Shown here: piece by piece, positions 23,504-34,520 of the stretch
How positions within the stretch are numbered: the first letter of the stretch is position 1
Layout of the letters: every line of letters starts with the position of its first letter
Assembly (NCBI GenBank): GCA_030710605.1
Contig: CP092877.1
Location: 5,691,730 to 5,755,729, forward strand
DNA length: 64,000 bases
Source: Cordylochernes scorpioides
Taxonomy: Eukaryota > Arthropoda > Arachnida > Pseudoscorpiones > Chernetidae
Direction of reading: 5' to 3'
Made by a program: the position numbers and the translations under genes
Notes under the pieces: model-generated
Seen by the model: the letters and a program-made list of their open reading frames with translations, nothing else
Database searches by the model: none
What the model was told of the DNA's origin: nothing

Positions 23504-23709
23504 CAGGGGTCGGAAAATTGCCTTCGCGAGTCACATGCGGCTTTTTGAATGTGAAGCTGCGGCTCTTTATATAGTTCCATACGTAAATATTATTTATGTG
23601 AGTGCTATTTATTGTTGGCAAGAAAACATTTTGTTTGTCTTTAAAAACTTTTAAAATTTGTAAATTGTAATTTTTATCTCTTCCGACTCAAAGGTTTGCC
23701 GACCCCCTG
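23504..23709. mobile_element. hAT-type MITE
   Basis: Left end CAGGGGTCGG and right end CCGACCCCCTG are inverted repeats of the common hAT type. The flanking 8-mers GTCTAGAC and GTTTAGGA match at six of eight positions, consistent with a decayed 8-bp target duplication. 206 bp long, no coding capacity. Confidence 0.85.
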
Positions 23710-23914
23710 GTTTAGGATATAGTGATTATTTTCTTATATAGGTTCTTGAATTTGATACAGCGAGAGAACATTTTACGTCATTTTGACAAGATAAATTTGT
23801 TTGGATGATGATATAAATGAGTATAATAGAATATTATATTCAATGATTTACAGAATACATTTTATATGAGGATCATCATATTACGTCCTCTCTTAGTTTA
23901 AACCTTTCAATATT

Positions 23915-24125
23915 GCCACGTGGAAAATTAGGGAAGACAAAAACTTCAGGAGGAGACAACAATTTATTCAGAGAAGGACAAACTATGAATTGTAAACAAA
24001 AGATAAGCCACGAGGGAAATTTACAGAGTCGCAAGATCTAAACATAAAAATAACCACTCTGTTAATAAAAAACAATAAAATTAATAAATACTATGTTACA
24101 ATATAATACGATATTCAGGCCTTGA
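23915..24125 (+). repeat. Dispersed repeat, copy 1
   Basis: Aligns with the reverse complement of 41140-41345 along about 200 bp, including TGCCACGTGGAAAATTAGG, CAAACTATGAAT and CTCTGTTAATAAAA. No terminal structure was identified; the family is unrecognised. Confidence 0.75.
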
Positions 24126-24399
24126 ATATATTATTGTCTTGTGGCTCACTCTGTTTCATCCAAGTTGCCGTTATATACCTTTCTTATTGAATAGCCATAT
24201 TTAATTTGATGTGTGATCGACAGAATGCTATTAAATATCAATATCCAACTTTATAACACACAGCAAGAGGACTTACTGAGATTGAAAACGGGAACTATGT
24301 TGATAGGACATGCCTCATTGAGAATGAACCCTCCCAGCGGTTTCGTTAGTTTAATATCAACTTATTAAGATATATCGACTCAAATTCCTTCTACAATTA

Positions 24400-24735
24400 T
24401 TAGAAAAATAAAAATAAAATCACCAAGGATGAGTATATTACATTTATTGCTTTACGTTTCAAGCTTTCGGGTATTAACGACCCTTTTGCAGGAATAAAAA
24501 CCAAAGAATGAATCTATAGAGATCAACCGGTTATATACAAACACATATAATATTTTATATGTGTAATTTTGAAAACATGTATGTAAATATTATATGTGTT
24601 TGTATATAACCGGTTGATCCATCTAGTTTCATTCTTTGGTTTTTATTCCTGTAGAAGTGTCTTTTATACCCGAGAGCTTGAAACGTAAAACATTAAATAT
24701 AAGGAACTCATCCTTGGTGATTTTATTTTTATTTT
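24400..24735. repeat. Foldback element with hammerhead-like cores
   Basis: Long inverted arms, about 24405-24545 and 24590-24730, share ATCACCAAGGATGAG, the AAGCTTTCGGG/CCCGAGAGCTTG block and TATAACCGGTTGAT. The arms read CCTGTAGAAG...CCCGAGAGCTTGAAACG on one strand, resembling the decayed hammerhead core of the 17073 foldback. This inverted layout is like the inverted terminal repeats of Penelope-like elements, but no reverse transcriptase is present. Confidence 0.75.
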
Positions 24736-25179
24736 TTTATTATAAACTAATGTTTACCATCAGGCTGTGTGGTTAAATAACAATAAAGCAATTATTGTAG
24801 AAAACAATAGACTGCTGCATAAATTTATTTTTAAACTTGGTTTATTGTTGGCCTGACGCTTCAGAATATTGCTGCCACCTATGCCAAGGTAATTTCCCTT
24901 GGTAAAAGGTGGCTATTAGTCATTAAAACGTCAGATCTAAAATAAACAAGTTGAGATTAGTTGTTGTAGCTGGTTATTCTTTTATACAATAAAATCTTCA
25001 AACATCAAATAATATTTACAAGAAATATCATATCCCTGATATATAATAAAAGTACGTACAACCGATATATATTTTTAATTCTAACGAAATTCATATTTCC
25101 TGGTAATTGCATTTTGTAATGCTCTTAAGCAAATAAATACCAACTACAACCACTAGGCAACATTTGAAATATAAATATA
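24736..25179. other. AT-rich spacer, no gene seen
   Basis: Nothing recognised except a short inverted pair around 24870-24915 (GCCACCT...TACC...GGTAAAAGGTGGC). Confidence 0.45.
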
Positions 25180-25350
25180 CAGTCGAACTTGGATAATTCG
25201 AACCCCAAGGGACCATAAAAAAATTCGAATTATCCAAAAATTCGAATTAAAAACGGAAATTATAATTATAGGAAATTCTGGGGACTAAGATAAATATTCG
25301 AATTAAAGAGGTTTTCGAATTAAAGAATTCGAATTATCCAAGTTCTACTG
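25180..25350. mobile_element. Tigger/pogo-type MITE, 171 bp
   Basis: Begins CAGTCGAACTTGGATAATTC and ends GAATTATCCAAGTTCTACTG, inverted, flanked by TA on both sides. ATTCGAATTA motifs recur inside. Non-coding; it would depend on a pogo-type transposase of matching ends, which differ from those of the Tigger at 4988. Confidence 0.9.
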
Positions 25351-26379
25351 TATAATGGAGTATTCTTATACTTAAATAGAATGAAAAATTTGAGAGCACA
25401 AACTAATCAAATGTTTATAATTAACACTGGTTATATAGTCATTACGACATGCGAGGATTGTGAAGCTACGTGAAATGTAAAGAAACCTCCGTGTTATCTG
25501 GAATTCAGCACGTGAGGCGGGATAAGGCCGTTAAGCTCCAATTTAACAACGCGATTTACATTCTCCGACAGAAGAAGTAATCGCCATTTTTTAACTTTAC
25601 CTTTTTGTGTGTCTGATAAAGCCCCCGGTTTAATCCGTGTCCAGTCATCTATAATTCAGTCCCCGCCAGTTAATTAGATTCCAATAAAATATACACCCAC
25701 CAGCACAGCTAATAAAAACAAATAGAAAGTTTTGACTCTAGACCCTTCTTAATTTTTAACAAAATTTATTTTATTGGTTTTTGTTTTATGGGGAGCTCAT
25801 AAAGAATTCATCACGGGGGGCTTTTTAAAAGGGCAATAAAATTATAATTATAAATTTTGTTGTGCTGTGTGTTTTGCATGTTATATTGTGAAGTTTAATT
25901 TGGAATCACACAAGGTCATACAGGAGCAATGCATAAAGATCATTGTTTCTGATTTAAGCATTATTTAAAATTCTGGTTAGAACAATATTCAGTTGATTCA
26001 GACAATTCCATAATTCAGGAGTTTTGAAAAATCAAACTCTGTGTATATTTTCATTAGGTAATGTAATGTTTGATAGATTGTGAATTATCTATTTATTCCA
26101 ATGGTTAGGAGTGTGCATGCTGGTTTTATAATTATAAGTGTATAATTAAATCTTATATTTTTTTCTATTATTAATGACTCATAGAAAGTCATATAATTTA
26201 AAACGATATATCTATTCTCTCATCTTAGTGCTACGTATGGTTTATTTATATTTATAGTTCTCTAGGTTCTTGAATCGTCCTGCGTCCAATAGTTGAACCT
26301 AAAACTTAAATCGGCTAGTGGTATAAGAGTAGGACGAAATATTACATAGAGAATCGAAGATGTAATAGTTCATAATCTG
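25351..26379. other. Spacer with a complex island
   Basis: No gene. 25490-25690 is denser in GC and complex (CACGTGAGGCGGGATAAGG, later GCCAGTTAATTAGATTCC) and could be a conserved non-coding element. Confidence 0.4.
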
Positions 26380-26820
26380 TTAAAGATATATCAATTTGGG
26401 TTCTATTATTTTATTTTATAAATATATATTGCGTGCTTATTTCAACCGAATTTTACTATTACATTAATAGTGCTTAAAATGAGTGCAATATGAAAAACGA
26501 TAAAATAAAGATGTATCAATGTGATAAAATAGTACAAATGTGATATTGTACTGGGAAACGGTTCTTAAATTAAGAAAAAAGGCATCTCCTTATCGTGCAA
26601 CTGAAAGTTGCTGATGGCTACTGAAGGCTACGGATCAGCAACTTTCAGTTGTCAGATAAGGAGATGCCTTTTTAATTTTTTTAAAGATATATCATTTTTA
26701 GAGATTACTTATTTCTAATTTTATAAATATATTGTGGGCTTATTCCAAACGAATGTTTCAAATGTATTACAGTAATATTGTGTTGAAACACTGCAATATT
26801 GAAAAATGATATAATGAATA
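26380..26820. repeat. Palindrome of the GGCATCTCC family between direct repeats
   Basis: The palindrome at 26581-26669 has arms GGCATCTCCTTATCG...CAACTGAAAGTTGCTGAT and their inverse. It lies between two diverged direct repeats of about 130 bp (26380-26510 and 26683-26820; both with AAAGATATATCA and a TTATTcCAA-CGAA block). The upstream 60 bp, including AATGTGATATTGTACTGGG, recur at 38090-38150, so they belong to the repeat. Confidence 0.7.
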
Positions 26821-28614
26821 TTATAATAATTCAGATGAAATTGAAATGAAAGTGTTGTTCATGATCCCCCTTCTTCCCACTACAATATTTGCATTGAGAC
26901 CTAATACTGGAATTCTTGATTTAAGACTTGGATGTATTGAGTAAATATATCAGACTTCCAAGGAAAAGTATCTTTTCAAAATATTATTATACCATGTTTT
27001 TTCCTGTAGAAGGGCGTTCGTGCTCGAAAGCTAGATAATTCTTTTTTTTTTTTTGAAGACACTTTTCCCTGGAGATATTTTTACTTAATATTGATACAAA
27101 GAATTATTTTATTGACTTGGATGTATGATAATAAACTTAATGTTTACATTTCCTTACTAATGCAAAGATCATAAACTTTCTACTTCTATCTACTGGTTCC
27201 CATCACAGCTTCCTTATAGAGGAGTCAGATCCACAACCAGGGCTACTGGAGTTGCAGCGTGCCGCGATTATACAGATTATATAGATACATTATATCCTAT
27301 AGGATAGCACGACGAGGAAGGGGCGATTTCTAAGGTAGAGAACGGATCATTTCTCGGAATCAGAGAAATCCTTGATGTGTAAACTTAGCACCAAGTTGTC
27401 ATTACCGTAGAACCTCATATCAAATTTCATTGGATTTTTTTATTTCCAAATAAAAGATTTCCTAAATGTCAATGTACATTTATATATTTCCTAAAACAAG
27501 AACACCTATTTTTGAAATATATATATTTAACTTTAATTAAAAAATACAACAGATTTCTGGAGATGTTTTCCTTTATTCTATATTCATGAATAAACCCATT
27601 TCCAGAAACCAGTAGCATTTGTTTGATTAATATCCAGGAGATTTAAATCAATCGATATGTAATTAACATAATCAACCCTACAATAAACGTCTTCTAGAGA
27701 CTTGAAATCATCACATCAACTTTATAAAAGGAATAGTTAACGTTGAACTACTTTCCATATAGGGAGTTGGTATACTATTTCCTTATAGATAAAAACATCT
27801 GAATTTAATCAAATAAATGCCTCAAGTAATGTTGAATCAACACTAACATTTCCGAAACTGTCCATAGATGTCGTAATATAATAGAAATGGAGAAACATTT
27901 CTCCTTTATTATAATCTATAATTTATAATAAAATAAAGATTCTTTCCTGCTTTTACCCTTTGAAAAGATCAATAAGAAACCTAGGACTTGGTTTCTTTTT
28001 ACAATTCTCTAATTTCTCGAGCTCTCAGGCCAACATCCCATCAACACTGAGACCTAGCAGTATTACTTCTAGCCAATTATAACACGCTGAATTTAAATGC
28101 AATTTTTGATATATATATTAAAATCTATTTTACATATTTTAAAAACGTATATATGTTATAAAGAAAACTAGGTCTAGATTCCTTATTGATTTTATCGAAA
28201 TTTATAATATGTATACCAGAGAGGACTTGAATTCCCTAAACATGAATTAACTAGTATATAAAATAAGGTATTTTTTATGAACTTCATATATTTTGTTATT
28301 TTGCTTATTGGATCAATCAGGTTTGTAGTTTCTACGGTGTTTCGTAGTCCCTCGAGCGATTCAAACATTTTACATAATCAACAATGGAAAAATGACGCGT
28401 ACATGGTTGATTTCTAAATACTGTATATCAACAAAGAGTATTTGGCCAATATAGAAAAATCATTTTATTCGCGATCGAACGTTGTGGCCCACTGTACGTA
28501 TTACATCCCAAACACGATGCGACCTCAGCTATCTCTGTCTTGAGCCCATGTACCATCTTGGCGAACGTTAAGCCAGTTAGTTCCTTTAATTGTTCCACGA
28601 AAGACCAATATACT
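26821..28614. other. AT-rich spacer, no gene seen
   Basis: No gene. At 27004-27035 a lone CCTGTAGAAGGGCGTTCGTG-CTCGAAAGCT block matches the hammerhead-like core of the foldbacks at 17073 and 24400. Confidence 0.45.
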
Positions 28615-28920
28615 ATAATAATTTATTTTAAAATATTATAACACAAGGTAATAAGACCAAATCCAAATATATAAATAGTGTGTGACGTTTCGGTAACAGC
28701 GCTGTTACCATCTTCAGACAAAAGTACTGAATGTAATAAATAGTGTGTGACGTTTCGGTAACAGCGTTGTTACCATCTTTTCAGACAAAAGTACTGAATC
28801 TCATTCATTTAAAGTAATTTTGTTTGAAGATGGTAACAACGCTGTTACCGAAATATCACACACTAATTATTTATTTGGATTTGGTCTTATTACCCTGTGT
28901 TTATAATCTATAATCCAAAT
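28615..28920. repeat. Foldback repeat with three hammerhead-like cores
   Basis: Outer arms share AATAAGACCAAATCCAAAT and its inverse. Inside are two direct copies of GTGTGACGTTTCGGTAACAG... (28676 and 28744) and one inverted copy (28821-28862). Each has an 18-nt palindromic stem and carries a hammerhead-like core, intact only in the first. A further decayed copy lies at 33870-33965. Confidence 0.85.
28681..28720 (-). ncRNA. Minimal hammerhead ribozyme candidate
   Basis: On the minus strand: TGT (stem I), CTGAAGA (fits CTGANGA), an unpaired T, the hairpin GGTAACA-GCGC-TGTTACC (stem II), GAAA, CG, TC, ACA (stem I). Every conserved core base of a type I hammerhead is present. Stem III is only the palindrome ACGU without loop, so cleavage would need two molecules pairing there. 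Stem I has three pairs before a mismatch. Penelope-like elements carry comparable minimal hammerheads; activity is uncertain. Confidence 0.45.
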
Positions 28921-30107
28921 TGTGCTTTATCAATTTAAATATTATAGTTGATATTTATTTCTATAGATGACGAAAACGATCAGCAACTTTCAGGTACACC
29001 ATCAGTGGCTACCTTGTTCTTAATTAGGATATAGATTGAAGTTGTTTTTCACAAATTTGGAGTTTCATGTAGTCGTATCCTCACACTCAGCTTTGGTATC
29101 CTCCATGCTATGGGATTCATTCAAACAATTCAACACTTTTAGTAATTGGATAAGTTTGTAGATTATCTATATATAACAAATTTCCTAAATGTATTGAATG
29201 GTTACTTGTTGGGAATAAAAATATCCACAAATACAGAAAGAGTTCAACTTATATGGTAACATTTAAACACACTTTACTCGAAAACATTTTTAGAAAAGTA
29301 AAAATATTCGATAGTTAAAGCTATTCAAAGCGAATTTTCATGTTTACAAATAAAACGAATTCCTACATTCCTAATGAGTTAGGAGAATATTGTGAGGGCT
29401 TGGCTCATCAGTGGTGGAATCTCGGTTCGTAAATACCTAAATCATAATCTCTTTTCTAATCTTCAAATATGAGATAGAAATCTACATCATTAGCCGTCTG
29501 TATTGTAAGGTGTAATAAACAAATTTTATATTTTTCTGACAAAAATATTTATATCTTTTCGATTTAAATATATAACAATATTTTATTCTATGTTCAAAGG
29601 CGACACTTCTACATTTATAAGCCGAAACGATTTGATGTTGGAATAGTTCGAAAAAATTATAAAATTATAAAAATAACTTCGATTTTTACCATCTGGCTTG
29701 TAGTGAACATGCCTTTCGACTCTATTGAAGCTATAAAAGAAATACCTGGGCATACACATTATATAATTTACATGTGAAAAAAGGAGGTTTTTGATTAGAG
29801 TGGTGTGTCTTCTTAGTATATATAATTATGATACTTTCTTATGGAATGAGCCAATTGAATATTCTCTTTTAAATAGCAGAATATTGCCGAAAATCAACAT
29901 TTTGCTAATCATGAAAAGTTAAACACGTATTGGTTCTTGTTGCAAGTTGTTCCTCAAAAACCTATACATAGAGGGTCCTTGAGAAATAAAGGAAAGTGTA
30001 TAATGTGGAAAATCAACATCCAGTTTATATTTATCAACATAGTCGAGGTAACGTTCAGTTGGAAGAGATAACCTCATACAGAGGGATGACATTTTTATTT
30101 TAATATG
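28921..30107. other. AT-rich spacer, no gene seen
   Basis: Nothing coding. 28975-29015 carries AGCAACTTTCAGG...CCATCAGTGG, a fragment of the GGCATCTCC families, and 29395-29430 a GGGCTTGGCTCATCAGTGG block like that at 32930. Confidence 0.45.
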
Positions 30108-30975
30108 TAATATATATATAAAAGTCAGTGTATGTATGTATTTATGTATGTGGGTATCTATGTCGGCTATACACGTCCACAATACTTAACTAATCTGACT
30201 GAAATTTTAACAGTATATTGAGTAAAATCCGGAAAAACTTATAGTGAAATTTTCAGGTCTCTATCCCGCATATTCTTCGAGTTATTTGCAAATTGCGTTG
30301 CAAATTTGCCTTTTCGCTCGCAAGCAGCGCCTCTAGCGGTGAAGATGGGAGTTAATATCAGCTGACCTAATGTACATGTAAAACGTGTTTTGACAGGACA
30401 TAGAGAAAAATCTGGAAAAGATATTTATCGGATTTTTAGCCAATAAAAAATAAAATTGACAGGTTCTGGGCAAAAATAGTTGTTTTTTTTTTTAGTCAGA
30501 AAATGATGATGACAATATTGTTGTATCATGTTTGATTACCAGATACAAAATTATATCGGGAAAAATTCCAAAAAGCAGAGACCACGGGTGAAACCAGTTA
30601 ATTTTTTTGTACGCAGGAACAAAATTCTAACAGAAAAACTTTCATTCGAGCAGCAAACAAAAGCCAGATCATCTTTCTATAAAATATCGCTTCTCAGACA
30701 CAAAGTTTGGAGCGGGACGTTTCACAAGAGTGACATCCACGGCGCCAATTTATAATTGTAACGAATAGTATTTGAAAATCAAAATAATATAATTTTCAAA
30801 TATCATTGTGAAAATTTACATTTTTATTTTTATATATTAAAAACACACAAAGTTTGGAGCGGGACGTTTCACAAAAGTGACATCCACGGTGCCAATTTAT
30901 AATTGTAACGAATAGTATTTGAATAAAAACATTTAATCGGATAAAACCCGGGCGTTGCCCGGGTCATTCGGCTAG
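30108..30975 (+). mobile_element. Non-autonomous Helitron
   Basis: The 3' end has the hairpin CCCGGGCGTTGCCCGGG (30947-30963) and CTAG at 30972-30975 before T, the same as the Helitron ending at 22079. The 5' side starts near TATATATATAAAAGTCAGTG, and shares the CTCGCAAGCAGCGCC block with that Helitron. Inside, a 74-bp segment starting AAGTTTGGAGCGGGACG is repeated (30700-30772 and 30850-30922). A 75-codon open frame at 30528-30755 is basic and unrecognised. Confidence 0.8.
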
Positions 30976-32590
30976 TATGTAATATATCAAATATAATTGG
31001 GAAAAATATAAATTTATGATGAGATATAGTGCAATATGATAAATAACATATACGAAATTTTCTCATATAAAGAGAGAATAAATATTCGGTATTTGTGTTT
31101 TATAATTTATGTATTGGTAAATGTTTATTTGAGTTGAGGAATTTAAAGAACACAATTAAAGAGAATGATAACCAGGATAAATGATCGAAGAGACAGTTCT
31201 GGGAATCCCATGGTTTGCTATCGATTCGCTTGCAATTAACTCATGTCAGAAGATAAACAGCAAGGCTAGGATGTATTAGGTAGATTTATAGCTCTGTTGG
31301 GACATAAACCTGGCAGGCCTTCTTGTCGGCCTTGACATCTTGTGTTTGGGAGAAATAGGAATATTTGCTGTAGCAGAATATTATACCTGGTATATGCTCA
31401 TAAACCGGATAACCTATTTAGACAATTTAGAAATAAGGACCTAGCTGGCCTTTTCTTTTTATTTTAATTATAACTATTTAACGCGATTCCCTTCACGAAT
31501 AAACAATTACTGTTTTTCCTTCGATTTAAAATATTAATAGTGTATTGTTCATTAATGAAGAACCCTTCCAAAGTGTTCGCCAGTTTAATTTACCATACTG
31601 CTCTAATATTGCACATTTAGCATCATTTATTATATATTTAAAGCTTTTGAACATAAATTATTGGAGAAGATATCTAAGAACATATACAGATTATCTGTAA
31701 ATATAGTGTGTGGAAATTCTCACAAATATCCACGCATTGAGCGCTGAACTTTGGAAAACAATACATAAACGGCCGGTTAAGTATGAAAAATAAATTAAAG
31801 GATTAAACAGGCGAATTCTCCGGGAAACTTGCCACATTGTTCAACTTATTAATAAAGGAATTTTCTGTTAATTGGTGTCACAATGATGAACACAAATTCA
31901 CTTCCCAGTACTATTCACATTTAATAGATTGTGCACACAAATGATTTGGTTGTTTACTTTTCTCTTTTCGAAATCGCCTTAAAATCTCTTTCAGAATTTT
32001 GATTCTCTACAATCTACACTCTTCAATGATTTTTATAAATAATACAAGAGATTTAAATCAATTAAACAATTTATTTATATATCCAATACAAGAAAACTGA
32101 TGATTCAAACTTATGTGGAGCACATATATCGTATTGGTTTCACACTTCGAGATATTCGGCGACTTGTTGAGTTTGACGGATGAATCCACCAGGAATTTAC
32201 AATTGGAACAACTTTAAACAATTCACTTTGACATCACCATTTCAATTGATCATCTATGTGTGTAAACTATTCAGTTGTGGTTTCAAGAGGTAGAATTATA
32301 TATTTACTAAATAGGGATGTTTTAGTTATGGAAAGTTTGCACAATATGTGGAATAACACTTATCTCAATATATTCATTTGTATACCTTAGTAAATATTTG
32401 TTATATAACCTATTCTCACTTATCTCTAAGGGTCTTAAGAAACTATTAAATGAAACTGAAGAAAATGTATTATTCCTTTACGGAAAACATACTCAGTTTC
32501 CCATATCCTAAAGAGAGAGTTGATGAAGAACTAATTAAAAAGGTATACACCGATAAAAATAATTGCAAAAAAAATATTTATTTTAAATAA
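30976..32590. other. AT-rich spacer with a weak complex island
   Basis: No gene. 31760-31875 (ACGGCCGGTTAAG, TTAATTGGTGTCAC) is more complex. 31555-31650 is a diverged copy of the 32930 repeat (GTGTTCGCCAGTTTAAT). Confidence 0.4.
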
Positions 32591-32601
32591 AAAATATAAA
32601 A

Positions 32602-32637
32602 CGGCAAGCTTTCAAGCGTTAGCTCATCATCAGGCCA
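32602..32637 (-). ncRNA. Hammerhead ribozyme candidate, small type I
   Basis: On the minus strand: stem I UGGC, CTGATGA, unpaired T, stem II GAGC-TAAC-GCTT (with a G-U pair), GAAA, then GCTT, then stem I GCCG (GGC/GCC plus a U-G wobble). The catalytic core is fully canonical, and the cleavage triplet is CUU (H17 = U). Stem III is the palindrome AGCU, so it would act as a dimer. It lies next to AT-rich DNA and a (TA)n tract, with the AAGCTTTC block shared with the other foldback families. Confidence 0.6.
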
Positions 32638-32737
32638 ATTATTCCGCAAATTTCAACAATATATATAGAGGTGTGGTAGGTGTTTTTGCATATTTACACT
32701 TTTAAAAAAAGTGTTTAAATTCTCTCTGAGGAATGCT

Positions 32738-32738
32738 T

Positions 32739-32771
<33 letters not shown>
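32738..32771. repeat. (TA)n microsatellite
   Basis: A run of about 15 TA dinucleotides. Confidence 0.9.
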
Positions 32772-32773
<2 letters not shown>

Positions 32774-32929
32774 TAAAGAAGAGAACTAATTGCTAATATT
32801 CTACTAAACTAATATTCGAAAAAAATGTGAATCATATTTTTAATGAATTCAAATTATTATTGACACGCATTTTTTTTCTAAATAAAATTATTTTCTACTG
32901 ATCTTTCTGCAATGCTATAATAATGGGAG

Positions 32930-33075
32930 GGCCTGGCTCATCAGTGTTGAGTCCTCCAAGTGGTTTCGCCAGTTTAATCTGCCATACCGCTGTAATATTA
33001 CATTTGGCTGTTTTATTTTATATCGATACTGAATCTAGACTCTTGGTAAGCTTTTGAAAGGACACCCAGTAAAAA
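32930..33075. repeat. Dispersed repeat with GCGAAACC...CTGATGAGCC motif
   Basis: The minus strand reads CTGGCGAAACC, about 20 bases, then CTGATGAGCCAG. Related blocks occur at 20540, 24325, 29400 and 31570, and downstream text (TAATATTACATTTGGC, AAGCTTTTGAAAGG) recurs near 31605. It has both hammerhead core boxes in permuted order, but no UH cleavage site in the right place. Confidence 0.5.
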
Positions 33076-33095
33076 TAAATATGATTCTAAATATA

Positions 33096-33720
33096 CTAGA
33101 AGAACGACCCGGCTTCGCCCGAGAAATCCTCCGAGTGAAGTATCCTTCATACTGAAAGTACATCAATAATAAATAGTAGAAGTGCCATAGAATAGCAATA
33201 CAGAAGAAACACATAAACTACAGGGAAAAAAGTGTGTAATGGCAAAAATTGTATTATATTAGTGTTTAGGTATTTGATTTAATTATTTTTTGCAATCCAT
33301 TTAGTTGTGTCAAAATTAATATAGTTTAAATAGACGGCAGCTTTTCCACCAAACCTCCATTAACCTTTGAAATTGCCTGAGTTGAGTGACTGACTGTAAA
33401 GAATCCTGACTGCGATGCCCATCTTCTCAGTAAGAATAAAAAAAAAGGTTTATAAAAAAAATTAATCCAAAATACTGGCATGTAAATATTTTTCTGTAAA
33501 AATATAAAAGAGCATATGGAAATATTAGGCAAACATATGTGTTCGCTAATGATTGCGATTGCATTTTAAGCGAATTTTAAAAATAGATTTAAACAAATAA
33601 AGCCAGAACAAAAATTAATAAAAAATATGAAAATCCATTATTTACATACATTCACAAAAGCAAACGATGACAGAATTGATTACTCTGATTATAAATATAT
33701 ATTTGCTAAAACCTAATGCT
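33096..33720 (-). mobile_element. Helitron, minus orientation, 3' part
   Basis: The plus-strand text ACTAG at 33095 then CGACCCGGCTTCGCCCGAG is the inverse of a Helitron 3' end. The body aligns with the reverse complement of 53400-54039, including CATCTTCTCAGTAAGAATAA, the GCCAGAACAAAAATTAATA block and GGCAGCTTTTCCACC. The 5' limit could not be placed. Confidence 0.75.
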
Positions 33721-34251
33721 CATAACATGTTATATATTGATAATTAAACGTATATATAATGTCCTCTATGTTTATAGTTTTTTTAAATACTTTTTCCAAG
33801 AGTAAAATACTTTTATAAAAATTATTACATCGCAGATAAAAGGTAATATGACCCAATTAAAATGAATAAATAGTGTGTGACGTTCCTGAAACAACGCTGC
33901 TACCTAAAACATCACACAATATTAATTAATTTAGAATTGGTCTTTTTACGCTCTATTTCTAATCTATAATCCAAATTTTACCTTATCATATTAAATCACA
34001 AAAAAATAATACATCCTCTTGTATATTATATTTGATAACAAAACAATGCATTATATATGTTAGAAATAATATGTTTTGTTGTAAAGATAAAGAATTGAAG
34101 GTGCAGTGTCGTTATTATAGAAACGTTGAAAAAATAATTATTTACTATCAAGTAGTTTTTATTATTAAATACTTGAAGAAAATCACAATTAGTGAATTTA
34201 AGAAAATGGGTAAAAGTTATATAACTATACATATTTATTAGAAATAAAAAT
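33721..34251. other. AT-rich spacer with a foldback relic
   Basis: No gene. 33840-33975 is a decayed copy of the 28615 foldback (AATAGTGTGTGACGTT, CATCACACAATATT). Confidence 0.5.
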
Positions 34252-34520
34252 GGCATATCCTGACCAGGAGAACATGTGATTTACAGAAGGCAGAGCGTCA
34301 TCTGGTGGAACAGAAATCAACTAAGCATTGATTTAGCCTGTTCCCTGATATTTGGCCAACCCAATTTCTTGACAAATCAAGAAAAGCCATCCACGAACGC
34401 GTTTCGCGCTTTTGGCGCTCGTCAGCGTGGAGTAGACTGTACCATTGCGACCAAAAATATTTTTAGTCCCAGAGGCTTCTTGAAAAACCAAGAAATAGGT
34501 ATTTAAGGCCAAACTTGCGT
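34252..34520. repeat. GGCATCTCC-family element carrying a hammerhead
   Basis: Starts GGCATATCCTGACCAGGAG and shares GGAACAGAAATC...TTGATTTAGCCTGTT, TATTTGGCCAACCCAATTTC and CCAAGAAATAGGTATTTAAGG with 44790-44939 and 52103-52280. Only this copy keeps the stretch 34385-34450 with the hammerhead intact. The family has inverted ends in the 44790 copy, so it resembles a MITE that has acquired or lost a ribozyme segment. Confidence 0.7.
34390..34431 (-). ncRNA. Type I hammerhead ribozyme
   Basis: On the minus strand: stem I TCCACG, CTGACGA, stem II GCGC-CAAAA-GCGC, GAAA, stem III palindrome CGCG, TT, stem I CGTGGA. All six stem I pairs and four stem II pairs are Watson-Crick, and every core base fits. 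The cleavage site is GUU (H17 = U), which is allowed but usually slower than GUC. The sequence is unrelated to the array hammerhead at 47465 outside the core, so it is an independent ribozyme family. A decayed copy is at 19650-19712; the copies at 44790 and 52103 lack it. Confidence 0.85.
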
